Shown: positions 9,906 through 19,015, counted from the stretch's first letter. The stretch: DNA of 20,627 nucleotides from Haplomitrium mnioides (GCA_049999725.1 JBNGIS010032362.1:23069-43695); one strand, 5' to 3'. Notes: generated by a model not told the origin, from the letters alone. Numbers and translations are program-made.

Positions 9906-10030
9906 GAGACTAAAATAGAAAGAGGAGTCTCCCTCTCTATTGGTAGTAATTGTTCTCCTTGTTGTTTATTCTCTTGTGTTAGCATTTGGAAGGAAGAAAA
10001 GAAGGGACTAGAACATAAAAGAAGAGTCCC
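9906..10030. repeat. Two related hairpins 98 bp apart
   Basis: 9906-9931 is GAGACT...AGTCTC and 10004-10030 is GGGACT...AGTCCC, each with a 6-bp stem and a purine-rich loop (AAAATAGAAAGAGG and AGAACATAAAAGAAG). They look like two units of a tandem repeat of about 98 bp. A third, looser unit may lie at 10108-10140 (GAACCAAATATAAAAGTTGGAGTCC). The one base difference within the stems is compensated on the other arm. Confidence 0.45.
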
Positions 10031-10328
10031 CTTTCCTTGTTATGTACTTTTTGTTCCACCTTCCCTTGTCATAATGTTGTATACTTTCCTTGTCTGTTCC
10101 AACATAAGTTGAACCAAATATAAAAGTTGGAGTCCAAGTCACTGCAAGCCTCCAAAGAGTAGGATTACATATTGTTTGCTCAAGGAACTGACTAGCAGCT
10201 TAATGTGCTTACGTGCAGCGCATTGTTGCTTAGCATGATCACGTATAAAGCATAATGATATGCTCCATGGTTTATTCTGTCTCATATAGTCTTGGTGTAT
10301 AGATCTATTCATATATATTAACCCTCCA

Positions 10329-10571
10329 CTATTCGATCAGTTTAGTGTATTGTTCAACTTGTAAGACTTCCAGAAAATCATATTCACAAGTAATCAACCG
10401 TCCCCTCCTTTCGACACAAACAAGACACATCCCGTTAAACAAAACAAGAGCATAGTTTGCATCTTCTTTCACACAAAGCGTATTCCAAAGAGTTGTATCC
10501 ATAGATGCATGTTGTTTGAAATAGTTGAAGCTTTGATCCATTCTTGATTTTGAATATTGGATACGTGTCAT
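10329..10571 (-). CDS. Unrecognised open frame, 80 codons
   Basis: This minus-strand frame starts MTRIQYSKSRMDQSFNYF and includes KEDANYALVLFNGMCLVCVE and GRLITCEYDFLEVLQVEQYT. The mix of strand-like and helix-like segments is more protein-like than most short frames here, but I recognise no family and see no domain motif. Upstream DNA on that strand (10580-10900) has further short open pieces in other frames, such as WDDVPTSSLKTLLDDSIRLD, so it may be the end of a decayed retroelement or host gene. Low confidence that it is a real product. Confidence 0.25.
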   Translation of the reverse strand: MTRIQYSKSRMDQSFNYFKQHASMDTTLWNTLCVKEDANYALVLFNGMCLVCVERRGRLITCEYDFLEVLQVEQYTKLIE

Positions 10572-10579
10572 CCCTTCTG

Positions 10580-13158
10580 AAATTTGTACGCTTTCTTTCT
10601 ATTGGATGTAGTTAGGACCAAAGGTCTTTTGACTCTTTTGTAGAATATTCCTCCAATCCAACCTGTATTAGCCGTCCAATTATGTTGTTGAAACCTGTGA
10701 TGTCATCCATCTAGAACTATCTCTTATTGGCATGATCTCTTGACCACTAGTCTATCATGTTATCTATAGGACCTTCTTTATATCGAGCCTGATGCTGTCG
10801 TCCAATAACGTCTTCAACGAGGAAGTTGGAACATCGTCCCATTCAGTCATATCTCTATTGTCATCTTGACAAGTTCACCTAGCCCGATCCAGTGTACCTT
10901 TCTTTATAAGAATGTCTCTTGGACAATCTATGCAAAATAAATTATATCCGACAAATCTTTAGATCCTAATCCTATCTATCGATGAACATCTTAAAACTCG
11001 ATTAGTTATATCGGACAACTCTTCCTAACCTTTGAGTAATTGTTGTTAGAAACAAGTTTATATACATCTTTTTCTTCCTCTATCTCCCGATACTAGCACA
11101 AGTTTGCTAATTAGCTCATGTACATGCTTATCTCTCTAGAACCATTCAAATCTTGAGATTTCCTAGTTCTGAGCATTCTCTATTTCAATTTGTATGCTAG
11201 CAAAACCCTTCAATGTTCTAGGTCTTATATTTCCTATTGTTGATGAATACGTTTCTTACCTCAAACTTGTCGCGCAATCAAATACTCATCACCAATGTTT
11301 GTTTGAATCCTTCTAGAAGCACATTGCACCGCTGAGTTCCACTATACTACAAACGACGCTTGATATGGATTACCATTATACTACAGAAATAGCTCAACAA
11401 CAAAGCTTTCTCTACCTCCCATTCACCACAAGGTCAAGAATTCCTCCCCCTATACTCTCCACCTCTGTGAAACAATATGAGTTAGAAAAAAAGATCAATC
11501 TAGGGAAAAAATGATCCTGCAATTCCAAATCCTCATAGTATATTTAAATAAAGTTAATGGGTTATAGTCCAAAAATAAGTGACCAATCTTTAGAAATATA
11601 GGTCAGACTTCTCCCAATTGGCTATTTGTGTTGTGTGCAAATTATGTCCCATCATCAACTATTATATTTCTAGTTGTGGGTCTACTTGTTTTTTTATAGC
11701 TTGGATTAGGCTACATATTAGTTATTGTGACCATTTTTGTGGAATTGGATTGTTTGAGTTAGTCTTTATGTGTATGCCAAGGTAGTGGAGTGATTTGGTA
11801 TGATCCCCATCAAGAGTCAGGTATTAGAAACCTTTTGAGAATGAGTTGTGATTACTACCATGGAAAATGTTATGAAAAAATATATTTGACATTCTTCTCC
11901 TTCATCTTGAGAAGATTGAATAAAAATGCACTACTTTGATCCAAATTTAGCAAAATTGTATGCTAGCTTACATTATTGAATGAATACAATCCTCCTTTGA
12001 GTTGTGTGATTGTAGATTTGTCCATAGTTTTAGATTGTAGTTGTTCATAGTTTGAATTAGTGGACTATGAGTTTAGACTTGCAAAGATTTCCTCTCTTCA
12101 TGATGTTTCTTGATGTTGTATTGTATTAGCTTGTATGTTATACTGAATGTAGATTTGAAGAAACTTGATTCCTTGCACAACTCATGAGTCTTTGTTGTAA
12201 TCACGTGAATCTCAAAACACTCAATGTAATGCTCTCTCTAGGTTCTATCAATTGAGAAGGCTAGTATTTATATCAAAGAAAACACTTTCTCACCAAAACC
12301 TTTACTTTCAGCAAGAGTACCAAATTCTTTCTCCAAATCAAACTTCAACTCTACAAGACCAGTCATTAGAACTCCTTTGCAAAAAAAAATAGAGACATCA
12401 CACCACTTCCAAAAAGGCGCATCATATCAGTCTAATCTTTCCAAAGTAGTGAGAAGGAACCTTTTCCGGCATTGTTTTCAACAAGGTAGTTGAATTGTCT
12501 TGTTGACCTCCATTTTATCCGTCTAGTTGACTATCCGCTATGATCCCATAATTTAGCTAACATCACCAACAACTTTCTTCCAATCACGGCTTAGAATGGA
12601 TTTAATATTTGGTCTCTTGACCATGTCTTCCACCAAGAAGCTTAACCATCGCCCTATTGAATATGATCGGACTACCTTTCGCTATCAGATTCCTTTCAAT
12701 TCCAACTTTTAGACTATAATTCTCCTCTTCCATGATGACTTCCGCAACTTACTAGAGCTCGATCTACATCCGATATAGAACTTCAAAAGATATTTTCCGG
12801 CACTTCAGATCTTTTTAATCCTTTATTTCTCTTTCTATCTTTTTTTTTCTAATTCTAACAATTATACGTCCTCTTTAAGCTAATATGCTTCCTTCCCTCA
12901 TGAAATGCAAGACATAGAGCTTTTCCACTCACTTTTATATTACACTCCATCTCTCAAACAAGTTATGATGGATGATTTTGGATTTAAGGTTTAGCCCTTC
13001 AATAAATGGCTTAACAAAATATGGCGATCTTCAACATGTTGGATGAAACCCAATCTCACTAATTCATCAACCTACGAGACTAGCTCTCCAGGCCTTACTT
13101 CCACCTAGACCTTACACTTATTTAACAAGGTTTCCTATTCACACCCTCTGATGAGGTA
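10580..13158. other. No defensible gene; probable decayed minus-strand retroelement
   Basis: No long frame is present. A primer-site-like motif at its right edge reads on the minus strand, which would make this stretch the interior of an old element. A TATA-like segment on the minus strand (GATATAAATACTAG, about 12265-12280) is followed by leader-like sequence. Phrases near 10805, 12478 and 12624 resemble each other weakly (for example GTCTTCAACGAGGAAG and GTCTTCCACCAAGAAG), hinting at diverged repeats. A short local duplication (GATTGTAG...CATAGTTT) lies at 12007-12056. Confidence 0.35.
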
Positions 13159-13171
13159 GGCCCTAATACCA
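13159..13171 (-). other. Possible retroelement primer-binding site
   Basis: The minus strand reads TGGTATTAGGGCC, two transitions from TGGTATCAGAGCC, the initiator-tRNA-type site of many plant copia and some gypsy elements. On that strand it is preceded by GAGCTCAAGT, so an LTR would lie to the right from about 13172. No partner LTR was found. Confidence 0.4.
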
Positions 13172-13235
13172 ACTTGAGCTCTCCTCTACGCTGATTGATT
13201 ATGAAAAGTTCTCTAAACTAGTGAACAATCAGTCC

Positions 13236-13540
13236 TTTAAGAATAGCCACTACTTTGAACCAAAAACAGGCTACTCAAAACATGAAACTTTTTTTAAGGA
13301 AAAAACGAGGTTTTTGAGCTCAAAAAAGAGAGAAAACAAGGTTATTTCTTAAAAACAAAAAGTANNNNNNNNNNNNNNNNNNNNNNNNNNNNNNNNNNNN
13401 NNNNNNNNNNNNNNNNNNNNNNNNNNNNNNNNNNNNNNNNNNNNNNNNNNNNNNNNNNNNNNNNCACAAACCTTATGTGCGCGTAGACATTGTGCTCTTT
13501 GAAGCCTTTTTTTGGAAAAGAAACTAGAAAATATGAGGAA
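13236..13540 (+). repeat. Dispersed repeat terminus, family B, copy 1 (contains assembly gap)
   Basis: AATAGCC.CTACTTTGAACC, AGGCTACTCA.AAC, AACGAGGTT and TTAAAAACA.AAAGTA before the gap, and CACAAAC with GTGCTCTTT.AA.C.TTTTT.TTGGAAAA after it, all recur in the same order at 20188-20600. The first 40 bases also resemble family A (GCTACTTTGAAC.AGGAACCGCTACT). After the gap the segment TTATGTGCGCGTAGACA carries the minisatellite core. No coding capacity. Confidence 0.75.
13365..13464. other. Assembly gap (100 N)
   Basis: Exactly 100 N, the usual placeholder for a gap of unknown length. The homologous interval in the copy at 20188-20627 runs from 20310 to 20555 (246 bp), so the missing sequence is probably nearer 250 bases. 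Any frame drawn across the N run is meaningless. Confidence 0.95.
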
Positions 13541-13995
13541 AATGCCCAAGCAGACTAGAAGTGAAGGGAATAAGCTTGCAATCATAGACAAAAAAACCAA
13601 CAAAATGAAACATTGCATGGATTTAGGAGCTGTATTTACGAGCTCAAGCAAGAAAAAAACTTTCATTTGTAGTTTTAAATTCATGTACGCAAAAGTTAAA
13701 GTGGGCATAAAAAAAGGTTTCATCATTTTAAAATATTTTATAATTTAGAGAAACATATACACAAAGGAGTCATAGTTAAGAGTAAAAAAAGGTAGTGGCT
13801 AGAGAGATTGAATTAAGAGTGTAAACAAGAAACATCTCCAAGTATTCGACTAGATTCTACCAAATAAAGGTTTCGAGTTCTATAAGAGAGTCTTTGACTA
13901 GTGTAAAATCTAGTTCTAACCGATAGTCTTTGTATATAGAAGCTTGAGGGTTGTATATGAGAAGTAGAACATGTGGAAGGCTTGCACTTCCATCC

Positions 13996-14200
13996 CAAAG
14001 TTTATGTGCGCATAGGAATCCAAGCTCAACATCTGAACACTCCACCCCAAAGTCTAGATGCACATAGAAATCCGAGCTCACCTTCTAAACACTCCACAAC
14101 AAACACTGTCAAAAACCTAGGTTTTAAGTTCCACAAGAAAGTTTTTGCACGTATGACGCTTTGACTTACGAATCAAAGTCTATGCGCACATAGAGTTCAG
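13996..14200. repeat. 52-bp tandem duplication and single units with the TATGTGCGCATAG core
   Basis: CAAAGTTTATGTGCGCATAG (from 13996) and CAAAGTCTAGATGCACATAG (from 14048) begin two copies of a 52-bp unit that ends AACACTCCAC. A further core, CAAAGTCTATGCGCACATAG, lies near 14175. The core is the same near-palindrome seen at 17351-17768 and 18552-19015. DNA around it (13840-13970) has looser repeats of GTCTTTG and TCTAG. Plus- and minus-strand frames here are by-products of the repeat. Confidence 0.65.
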
Positions 14201-14800
14201 ACTTCTACAATCGATGATACAAGCACTAAAGGTTCTATTTCTTGCTACAAACTCTACACACGCTAAAGATTTTATTTTTTGATTTGTAGTCTAAAAGTAA
14301 AGCACCTATAAAGCTCTACACTTGAGTCAAAGTGTGCTGAAGATTTTCAGTTTTACATCAAAGCTCTTACAAGCAAAAGATAAGTAGTCAATATTAGCAG
14401 ATGCTTTAGCAATATAATAACCTTAAACTCTTTTAGCAAACACTAAAGTAGGAAAAAAATATTTACATTTTGGATAAAAAAATATTTTACAAATCAAATG
14501 AAAATATTGACTAAAGAATGAAGTTTCATTTATAGAGAATAACATTCAACTTGGAATGATTTACACTAAAAAGTTCAAGGTGGCCGGTCAATTCAACAAA
14601 TTCCTTTATAACATTCTCACGTACTTTTCATAATAATAGTCTTAAATTACAATATTATTTAAATTATACAATATACAATCAAATTATTAAATTACTTTAG
14701 TCAATTGTTTTGACTTCTTTGGATTCAACTTCAAAAGATTCATCAAGATTTTTTTGATCTGTCTTAGTGTTAATGACAATTATTATTCATCTCTTTTAAA
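14201..14800. other. AT-rich DNA with no recognisable gene
   Basis: About 600 bases of low-complexity AT-rich sequence, including an ATTATTTAAATTAT-type stretch near 14650-14700. I see no frame or RNA gene. The right end grades into the 3' end of the transposase-like pseudogene. Confidence 0.55.
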
Positions 14801-16250
14801 CATATAAGGATTGACTGTTTTTTTTTTCTTTCATACTCAAATAGATTTGATTTAATGGTAGCTAGAGTGGTTTTTTTCAATTGATTTTTTTGTGTAAGAA
14901 GAAAATCAAGAGACAGAATCTTGATTTGTGTCACATCAAGTACATCAATATATAGCTTGGATTTGCATTTCCCTTTTATTGCTGCTATTTTTTCTAAGAA
15001 GTACTATCCAAAAAAATTCATCCTCACTCTCACAAACAAACCATTGAACATGTACTCCTTTTGGGTTTAGAGGTTCTTCCTTATCAAATAACAAAACTTT
15101 GAGGACTTTGGCAACCCAAAATGATATGCTCTTTGGATCCAAAGATGCAAGAACACAAATAAACATTATAGATTTCACCTCATATAGATTGCCAAATTTG
15201 TGCCCGTATCGTTTTTGAATTTTAACATTTGGAAATGAGTTCTCCAATGTTTTGTAAAACCCAAAAAACTAAGAATGCAATTGGGATCTTTCTCTTTCAA
15301 ATAAGTTGTGTAGTAGTCATAAACTTCCCATTTTGTAAAACTATTGAGCAAGTTATAAATGTTGTGAGTGGGTGTTCTCTCACAATGTCCCTAAGAAAAA
15401 CTGTCCATCCACTCACACACAAATACTCCTTTAGTAGATAGTTCTCTTTTTTCCAAAAAATGCCTCTACGTTCTGCATTTTTGAGATTTTGGAATCCTTT
15501 GGATCCTATCATTCCCTACTGATAATGTTAAATTGAAGGCTCTTCTGCAAACAATGGTACTACCAAGTAGAGTAAAACGACTGTCAACCTCAGAGTCTTT
15601 TCTTGGTATTCCCCACTGCAATGTGATATCTCGATTCTTCATGCTTTGTTTAAAATACGTTTCCCTCACAATTTTCAAAAAATTTGTCTTGTACAATGAC
15701 AAGCAATTATTTCAACAACATGAAATTCTCTTCAATTTAGAAATCGACATTGGATCAAGCTTTTTCTTCACAAAGCTCTCGTCATGATGGTTTTTCCATA
15801 AAGAATTTTCACGTAAGGTGTTTACCCGTTGGGTTTTGGCTCATATATATAATTCTTATATTGTGGTAGTCAATTTGGTCTGTAGCTGAATCTAGCCATC
15901 GGAGATAGTTCATCGTCCTGGAGATCTTGATCATCATCATAATCAATGTTTGTTTTTTCGCAATAATTTTTCGAAGGATGAGGTCTTCCTTGAGGATTGA
16001 GAGAACTGCAACATGTCAAAATAGAATCTTCATCAATATTTTGAGCATTAGGAAGTGCGTTCTGTAAAATAATCGATGCTCTTGATGATGACTCGAATGA
16101 AATATTGATTGATTAAGACTCTTTGCTAGAATTATTTCCCTAACTATCGTTTAAAGATTCCTCCAAAAGAATTTGGTTTGTTTCAGATTTTCTAATCACA
16201 TTGTGAGGTCCAACTTGAATAGAAATCACTCATTGTTTGAGTGGTGCCAT
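14800..16250 (-). pseudogene. Transposase-like protein with C-terminal Tudor/BAH-like domain, degraded and internally deleted
   Basis: Read on the minus strand from an ATG at 16250 (MAPLKQ). The order is: an acidic region (IDYDDDQDLQDDELSP, about 15905-15950); a cysteine cluster (ISCC, then a stop, NNCLSLYKT, about 15690-15740); RETYFKQSMKNRDITLQWGI; then LGSTIVCRRAFNLTLSVGND with RIQRI; then HFPNVKIQKR in altered form near 15215-15245. The CC...C, VC..AF....G...RI and W..HFP.VKIP pattern is that of a family of repeat-encoded transposase-like proteins. Next comes FWVAKVLKVLLFDKEEPLN then KGVHVQWFVC (about 15050-15130), like the small barrel of Tudor or BAH domains, and a tail ending LFEYERKKK. 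The expected catalytic core between HFPNVKI and the barrel is absent. Many stops and frameshifts. The family assignment is from memory of the pattern, without a search. Confidence 0.5.
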
Positions 16251-16266
16251 TGAGAATAATGATTGA

Positions 16267-17284
16267 TCTCCAAAATTGAAACCGTCCATACTAGAGACAG
16301 TTGTTTGGAGCAAAAAGGCAAATCCAGTGGTGCAGAGGCCAAGGCAAACCATAGCAATTCGATTGGAGATTTCAAACCTTCCAAAACTTGGAATGGACAA
16401 CTCAGGGCTATTCTAGATTAGAAGGTTGAATGAGGGCTTTGTTGAGCTTTTGGCACAAAGAATGCTAACCAATAAATATGAGCACATTGTTTTTATTGTT
16501 ATTGCGGGTTAAAGGATAAGTTAGAGTTTGATATGAGGAACCCTTACAAGTATAGGTACAGGATTCAAGGGGGAAATCATAGTGCTTCTACAAGGCAACT
16601 TTAAATCGCAAAATATAGAGCAATGAGTCCAATGTAATAGTGTTGTTGCTCTGCAATTGTTATGTGCACCTGGGCTTAACTCTAATAGAGGCTCCTATTT
16701 TTGCACTAGATGACAATTACGACCAGAGATATAGGTTGGAAATGATCTCAATTCAAAAGGTCAAATATTGGCATCAGAGGTTTATGGAGAGTGGGATGGT
16801 ATCATCTCAGAAATTAAAAAAAGAGTTAGTGCTGGAGACTTTAGAGATTAAGTCGAAGTTGACTCTTGAGAAGACACTCACTTCTCAAGACAATTGGTTC
16901 TAGCTTGCATTTCCAAGTGGTGAGCTTTGGGATTTACAACATAGCATTTTTTTCAATGTGGGAAAAGAACATTGTCAAGGGCCAGAAGCCGAAAGCCAAA
17001 GGTTCCTTGAGAATGGAAGGCATGAAGTGGACACCTTGGAGGTCCCTTTGGGTTATCTTCTTGATGAAATAAAAATTTCTATTTTGAAACGTGTTGAAGC
17101 TAGAGAGCTATTGATTAAAGAGACGTCTCGCGAATTGGAGAGAAATAAGGTTTTGGCAACAATAGTCAAGTCTTTTTGCTTGGAGGTGTATTGCAAAACT
17201 TGGGAAGAAGCAAGGATGGAGTATCCTATCCACATTGAAGAGTCTAAGATGTCATCATTTTTTTCAAGTTTTGAGAAATTGTTG
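16267..17284 (+). pseudogene. ParB-like domain and helical region, first part of a ParB-methyltransferase pseudogene (copy 2)
   Basis: The pieces read RQTIAIRLEISNLPKLGMD (about 16340-16395), then RRLNEGFVELLAQRMLTNKY and EHIVFIVIAG (16420-16512), then KYRYRIQGGNHSASTRQL (16548-16601), then VLLLCNCYVHLGLTLIEA (16640-16693), then FALDDNYDQRYRLEMISIQK. Strand, helix, strand, then a G-G-N-H-S-A turn and helix is the layout of the ParB/Srx fold, where a G-x-H-R box sits at this point. A helical, charged region follows (LLDEIKISILKRVEARELL, 17056-17115). Two frameshifts (near 16512 and 16625) and stops (about 16414, 16602, 16901) break it. The frame is open across 16640-17284 except for the TAG at 16901, and ends at a donor-like GTAATT. 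ParB-type domains joined to DNA methylases are known from phages and mobile elements, which fits the methyltransferase downstream. Confidence 0.55.
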
Positions 17285-17837
17285 GTAATTGTTTTTTTCT
17301 TTTTTCAATTTTGATTCCTCATTTAAATTCTTTTTGCCTCTAAAGGTTTGAGAGTCCATGCTTGTTTGGACTCTCGAGAGTCCAAGCGCATAAGGACTCA
17401 AGAGTCCATGCACACATAGACTCAAAGGTTTATGCACGCATGGACTCGATAGTTTATGTGCGCATGGACTCTTGATTTCAATCATGCAAAGACTCTCTAA
17501 TGTTCTTTCACGCAAGGACTCTTGAATCCAACCTCACATTGACTCCAGAGTCCAAGTACGCATTGACTCTTAAGAATCTAGGAGTGCAGGAACTTGAGAG
17601 TTCATGTTTGTTTGGACTCTCAAGAGTCCATGCGCGCATGGACTCTCAAGTCAATGAGCTTAAGGACTCTAGAATCCAAGCGTGCAAGAACTTTGGAGTC
17701 CATGTGTGCATGAACTCTAGAGTTCTTGCGTGCCTAGACTTTAGAGTCCATGCACGTATGGCAACTTAGTCTCTCCTTGTCAATTACTCAAAGTTTGTTT
17801 TTTCTAGTCTAGCTTGTTTCTCTATGTTTCTTACAAG
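17285..17837 (+). other. Probable intron containing the 24-bp minisatellite
   Basis: Donor-like GTAATTG at 17285 followed by a T-rich run, and acceptor-like TTTCTTACAAG ending at 17837. The upstream exon ends at a codon boundary, and in that phase the downstream sequence reads ATKPSNDNWPKH before a stop. The borders are inferred from sequence only; the alternative is that the minisatellite was inserted into coding DNA. Confidence 0.35.
17351..17768. repeat. 24-26-bp palindromic minisatellite, about 17 units
   Basis: Units of AGTCCATGCGCGCATGGACTCTCA type repeat across 418 bases with considerable divergence. The unit at 17623-17646 is a perfect 24-bp palindrome (AGAGTCCATGCG and its complement). 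Units 1-2 (from 17353) and 11-12 (from 17599) resemble each other more than their neighbours do, suggesting a higher-order copy of 246 bp. The core is alternating purine-pyrimidine and CpG-rich in otherwise AT-rich DNA. Open frames across it on both strands are by-products. Confidence 0.9.
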
Positions 17838-18168
17838 GCGACAAAACCTTCAAATGACAACTGGCCAAAACATTGACGGCCGCTACTAAAGGTCGAAAGA
17901 ATTGGGGGTTGAAGAAGCCTCCGTTGATGAAAATCAATCCTTAACTTTTGTCTTCTACTCCTTGCTTTTTTTCTCCACTACCAAAAAGCAAGAGAGTGGA
18001 AGAGAAGACAATTAAATGAAGGTGCTGCCCTTCCAAAAGAAGGAAGGTCTGATGAGCAAGACGAGGACTTAATGTCCTATGTTGATGGACGACTAAACGT
18101 AGCATATTATCAAGTCCTTGAGGGGACTATTGCTCGACAATTGAAGGGTTTAGTGAAACCAAGATGTT
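17838..18168 (+). pseudogene. Beta-class DNA methyltransferase, N-terminal part, copy 2 (interrupted)
   Basis: From about 18013 the translation parallels copy 1 at 634-783: GAALPKEG, then DEQDEDLMSYVDGRLNVAYY, then QVLEG, then ARQLKGLVKPRC. Copy 1 has DEDKDLLSFVDRLNMAYYQV and ARQLKGFVKPRC. Homology stops at the GATGTT around 18165-18168, where copy 1 continues towards its motif IV but this copy passes into the dispersed repeat. The catalytic motifs are therefore missing here. The 17838-18000 part is poorly conserved, with several stops; fragments such as NWPKH and KSKRVEEKTIK are readable. Placed after the ParB-like domain in the same direction, it indicates one two-domain gene. Confidence 0.6.
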
Positions 18169-18505
18169 AAACAATTGCTACTTTGAACTAGGAACCGCTA
18201 CTAAGTTCTTGTTTCATTTGGCATTCGCAAAAACCAATTTTCAAATTTTAGCATCCAAAATCACCAATTTGACTCTAGTAGTACTTTTTTGCAAAACAAA
18301 ATGTAACTTTTGACATCCAAATTGCTTATTTCACATATGCATTGTATTAAGAGAATATTTTTATAAGAATTTTATCAGAATTGCTTTGAAAATAAATTTT
18401 TTTATAAAGGATGAGCATCACTGAATAGAATATATACTAAATATACAAGAAAATTGTTGCTAAATATTTTCAAGTTTAACAATGATATTTTAAATTTCAA
18501 AACTC
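18165..18505 (+). repeat. Dispersed repeat terminus, family A, copy 2
   Basis: Starts TGTTAAACAATTGCTACTTTG directly inside the methyltransferase frame and aligns over its length with the reverse complement of 2225-2590. Landmarks are AACCGCTACTAAGTTC, TGTTTCATTTGGCATTCGCA and GATGAGCATCACTGAA. It leads into the 25-bp minisatellite at 18552, as copy 1 leads into its own minisatellite relic. Element class unknown. Confidence 0.78.
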
Positions 18506-18551
18506 AATCAAACATTTAAAATTTACTAGAAACATATTCAATCAAAAAAAG

Positions 18552-19015
18552 AAGCTTATGCACGCAAGGATTTTGAATCATGGTCCTAAAGCTTATGCAC
18601 GTATAGACTACTAAAGCTCATGTGTATATGGAATGTTGAAGCTCATATGCTAGTCAAATGTTGAAGCTCAGGTGTTTAGGAACTTTGAACCTGAACCCTA
18701 AGTTGTATGCACATATGGATTGTTGAAGCCTATGCGCACATGGACTACTAAAGCCTATCTGCGCATGGTTTGCCGAAGCCTATGCGTGCATAGACTGCTA
18801 AAGCCCATGCGTGCATAGACAACCCAAGCCAATGTGTGCATGGATAGCTAAATGTGATACGAACATGGACAGCTAAAGGTTATGTGCGCATGGACAACTA
18901 AAAGCTATCTGCACATGGATTGCTGAAGCCCATGCATACAAAGCCCATACGCGTATGGACTACTAAAGCCCATATGAGTATGGATTGCTAATGATCATGT
19001 GAGTATGGACTCTGA
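18552..19015. repeat. 25-bp minisatellite, about 18 units
   Basis: The consensus is AAGCCCATGCGTGCATGGAC then TACTA. Units start every 25 bases at 18701, 18726, 18751, 18776, 18801, 18826, 18851, 18876 and 18901, then after a 15-base partial unit at 18926, at 18941, 18966 and 18991. A more degenerate set precedes them (18552, 18589, 18614, 18639, 18664). The core ATGCGYGCAT is shared with the 24-bp array at 17351-17768 but the spacer differs. No coding potential. Confidence 0.93.

Larger units (their letters stand above)
8600..10320. other. No recognisable gene; possible old retroelement DNA
   Basis: Short frames (9021-9335, 9397-9588, 9687-9899) have no family resemblance and their starts are arbitrary. 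The stretch holds a second TATA-like box at 9209-9216 (GGTATAAAAAGAGAG), followed by a pyrimidine-rich leader-like run (9240-9310), and a pair of related hairpins (9906-10030). This looks like LTR or leader sequence of an unrecognised element. Confidence 0.4.

Noticed and set aside
10780-12720. A clear duplicated segment around 10.8 and 12.6 kb
   Set aside because: Only about 35 bases align well (near 10805 and 12624); the flanks do not extend convincingly, so it is mentioned only as a weak resemblance.
13349-13726. Minus-strand frame of 125 codons
   Set aside because: It runs through the 100-N assembly gap and lies in a non-coding dispersed repeat.
17264-17769. Overlapping frames on both strands with repeated SPCVHK- or VHACMNS-like units
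   Set aside because: Units of about 24 bp, a multiple of three, make the minisatellite look like a repeat protein; indels of two bases and palindromic units explain it better.
17351-19015. CRISPR-like regular array
   Set aside because: There are no unique spacers; whole units are tandem and diverged, and the DNA is eukaryotic in character.
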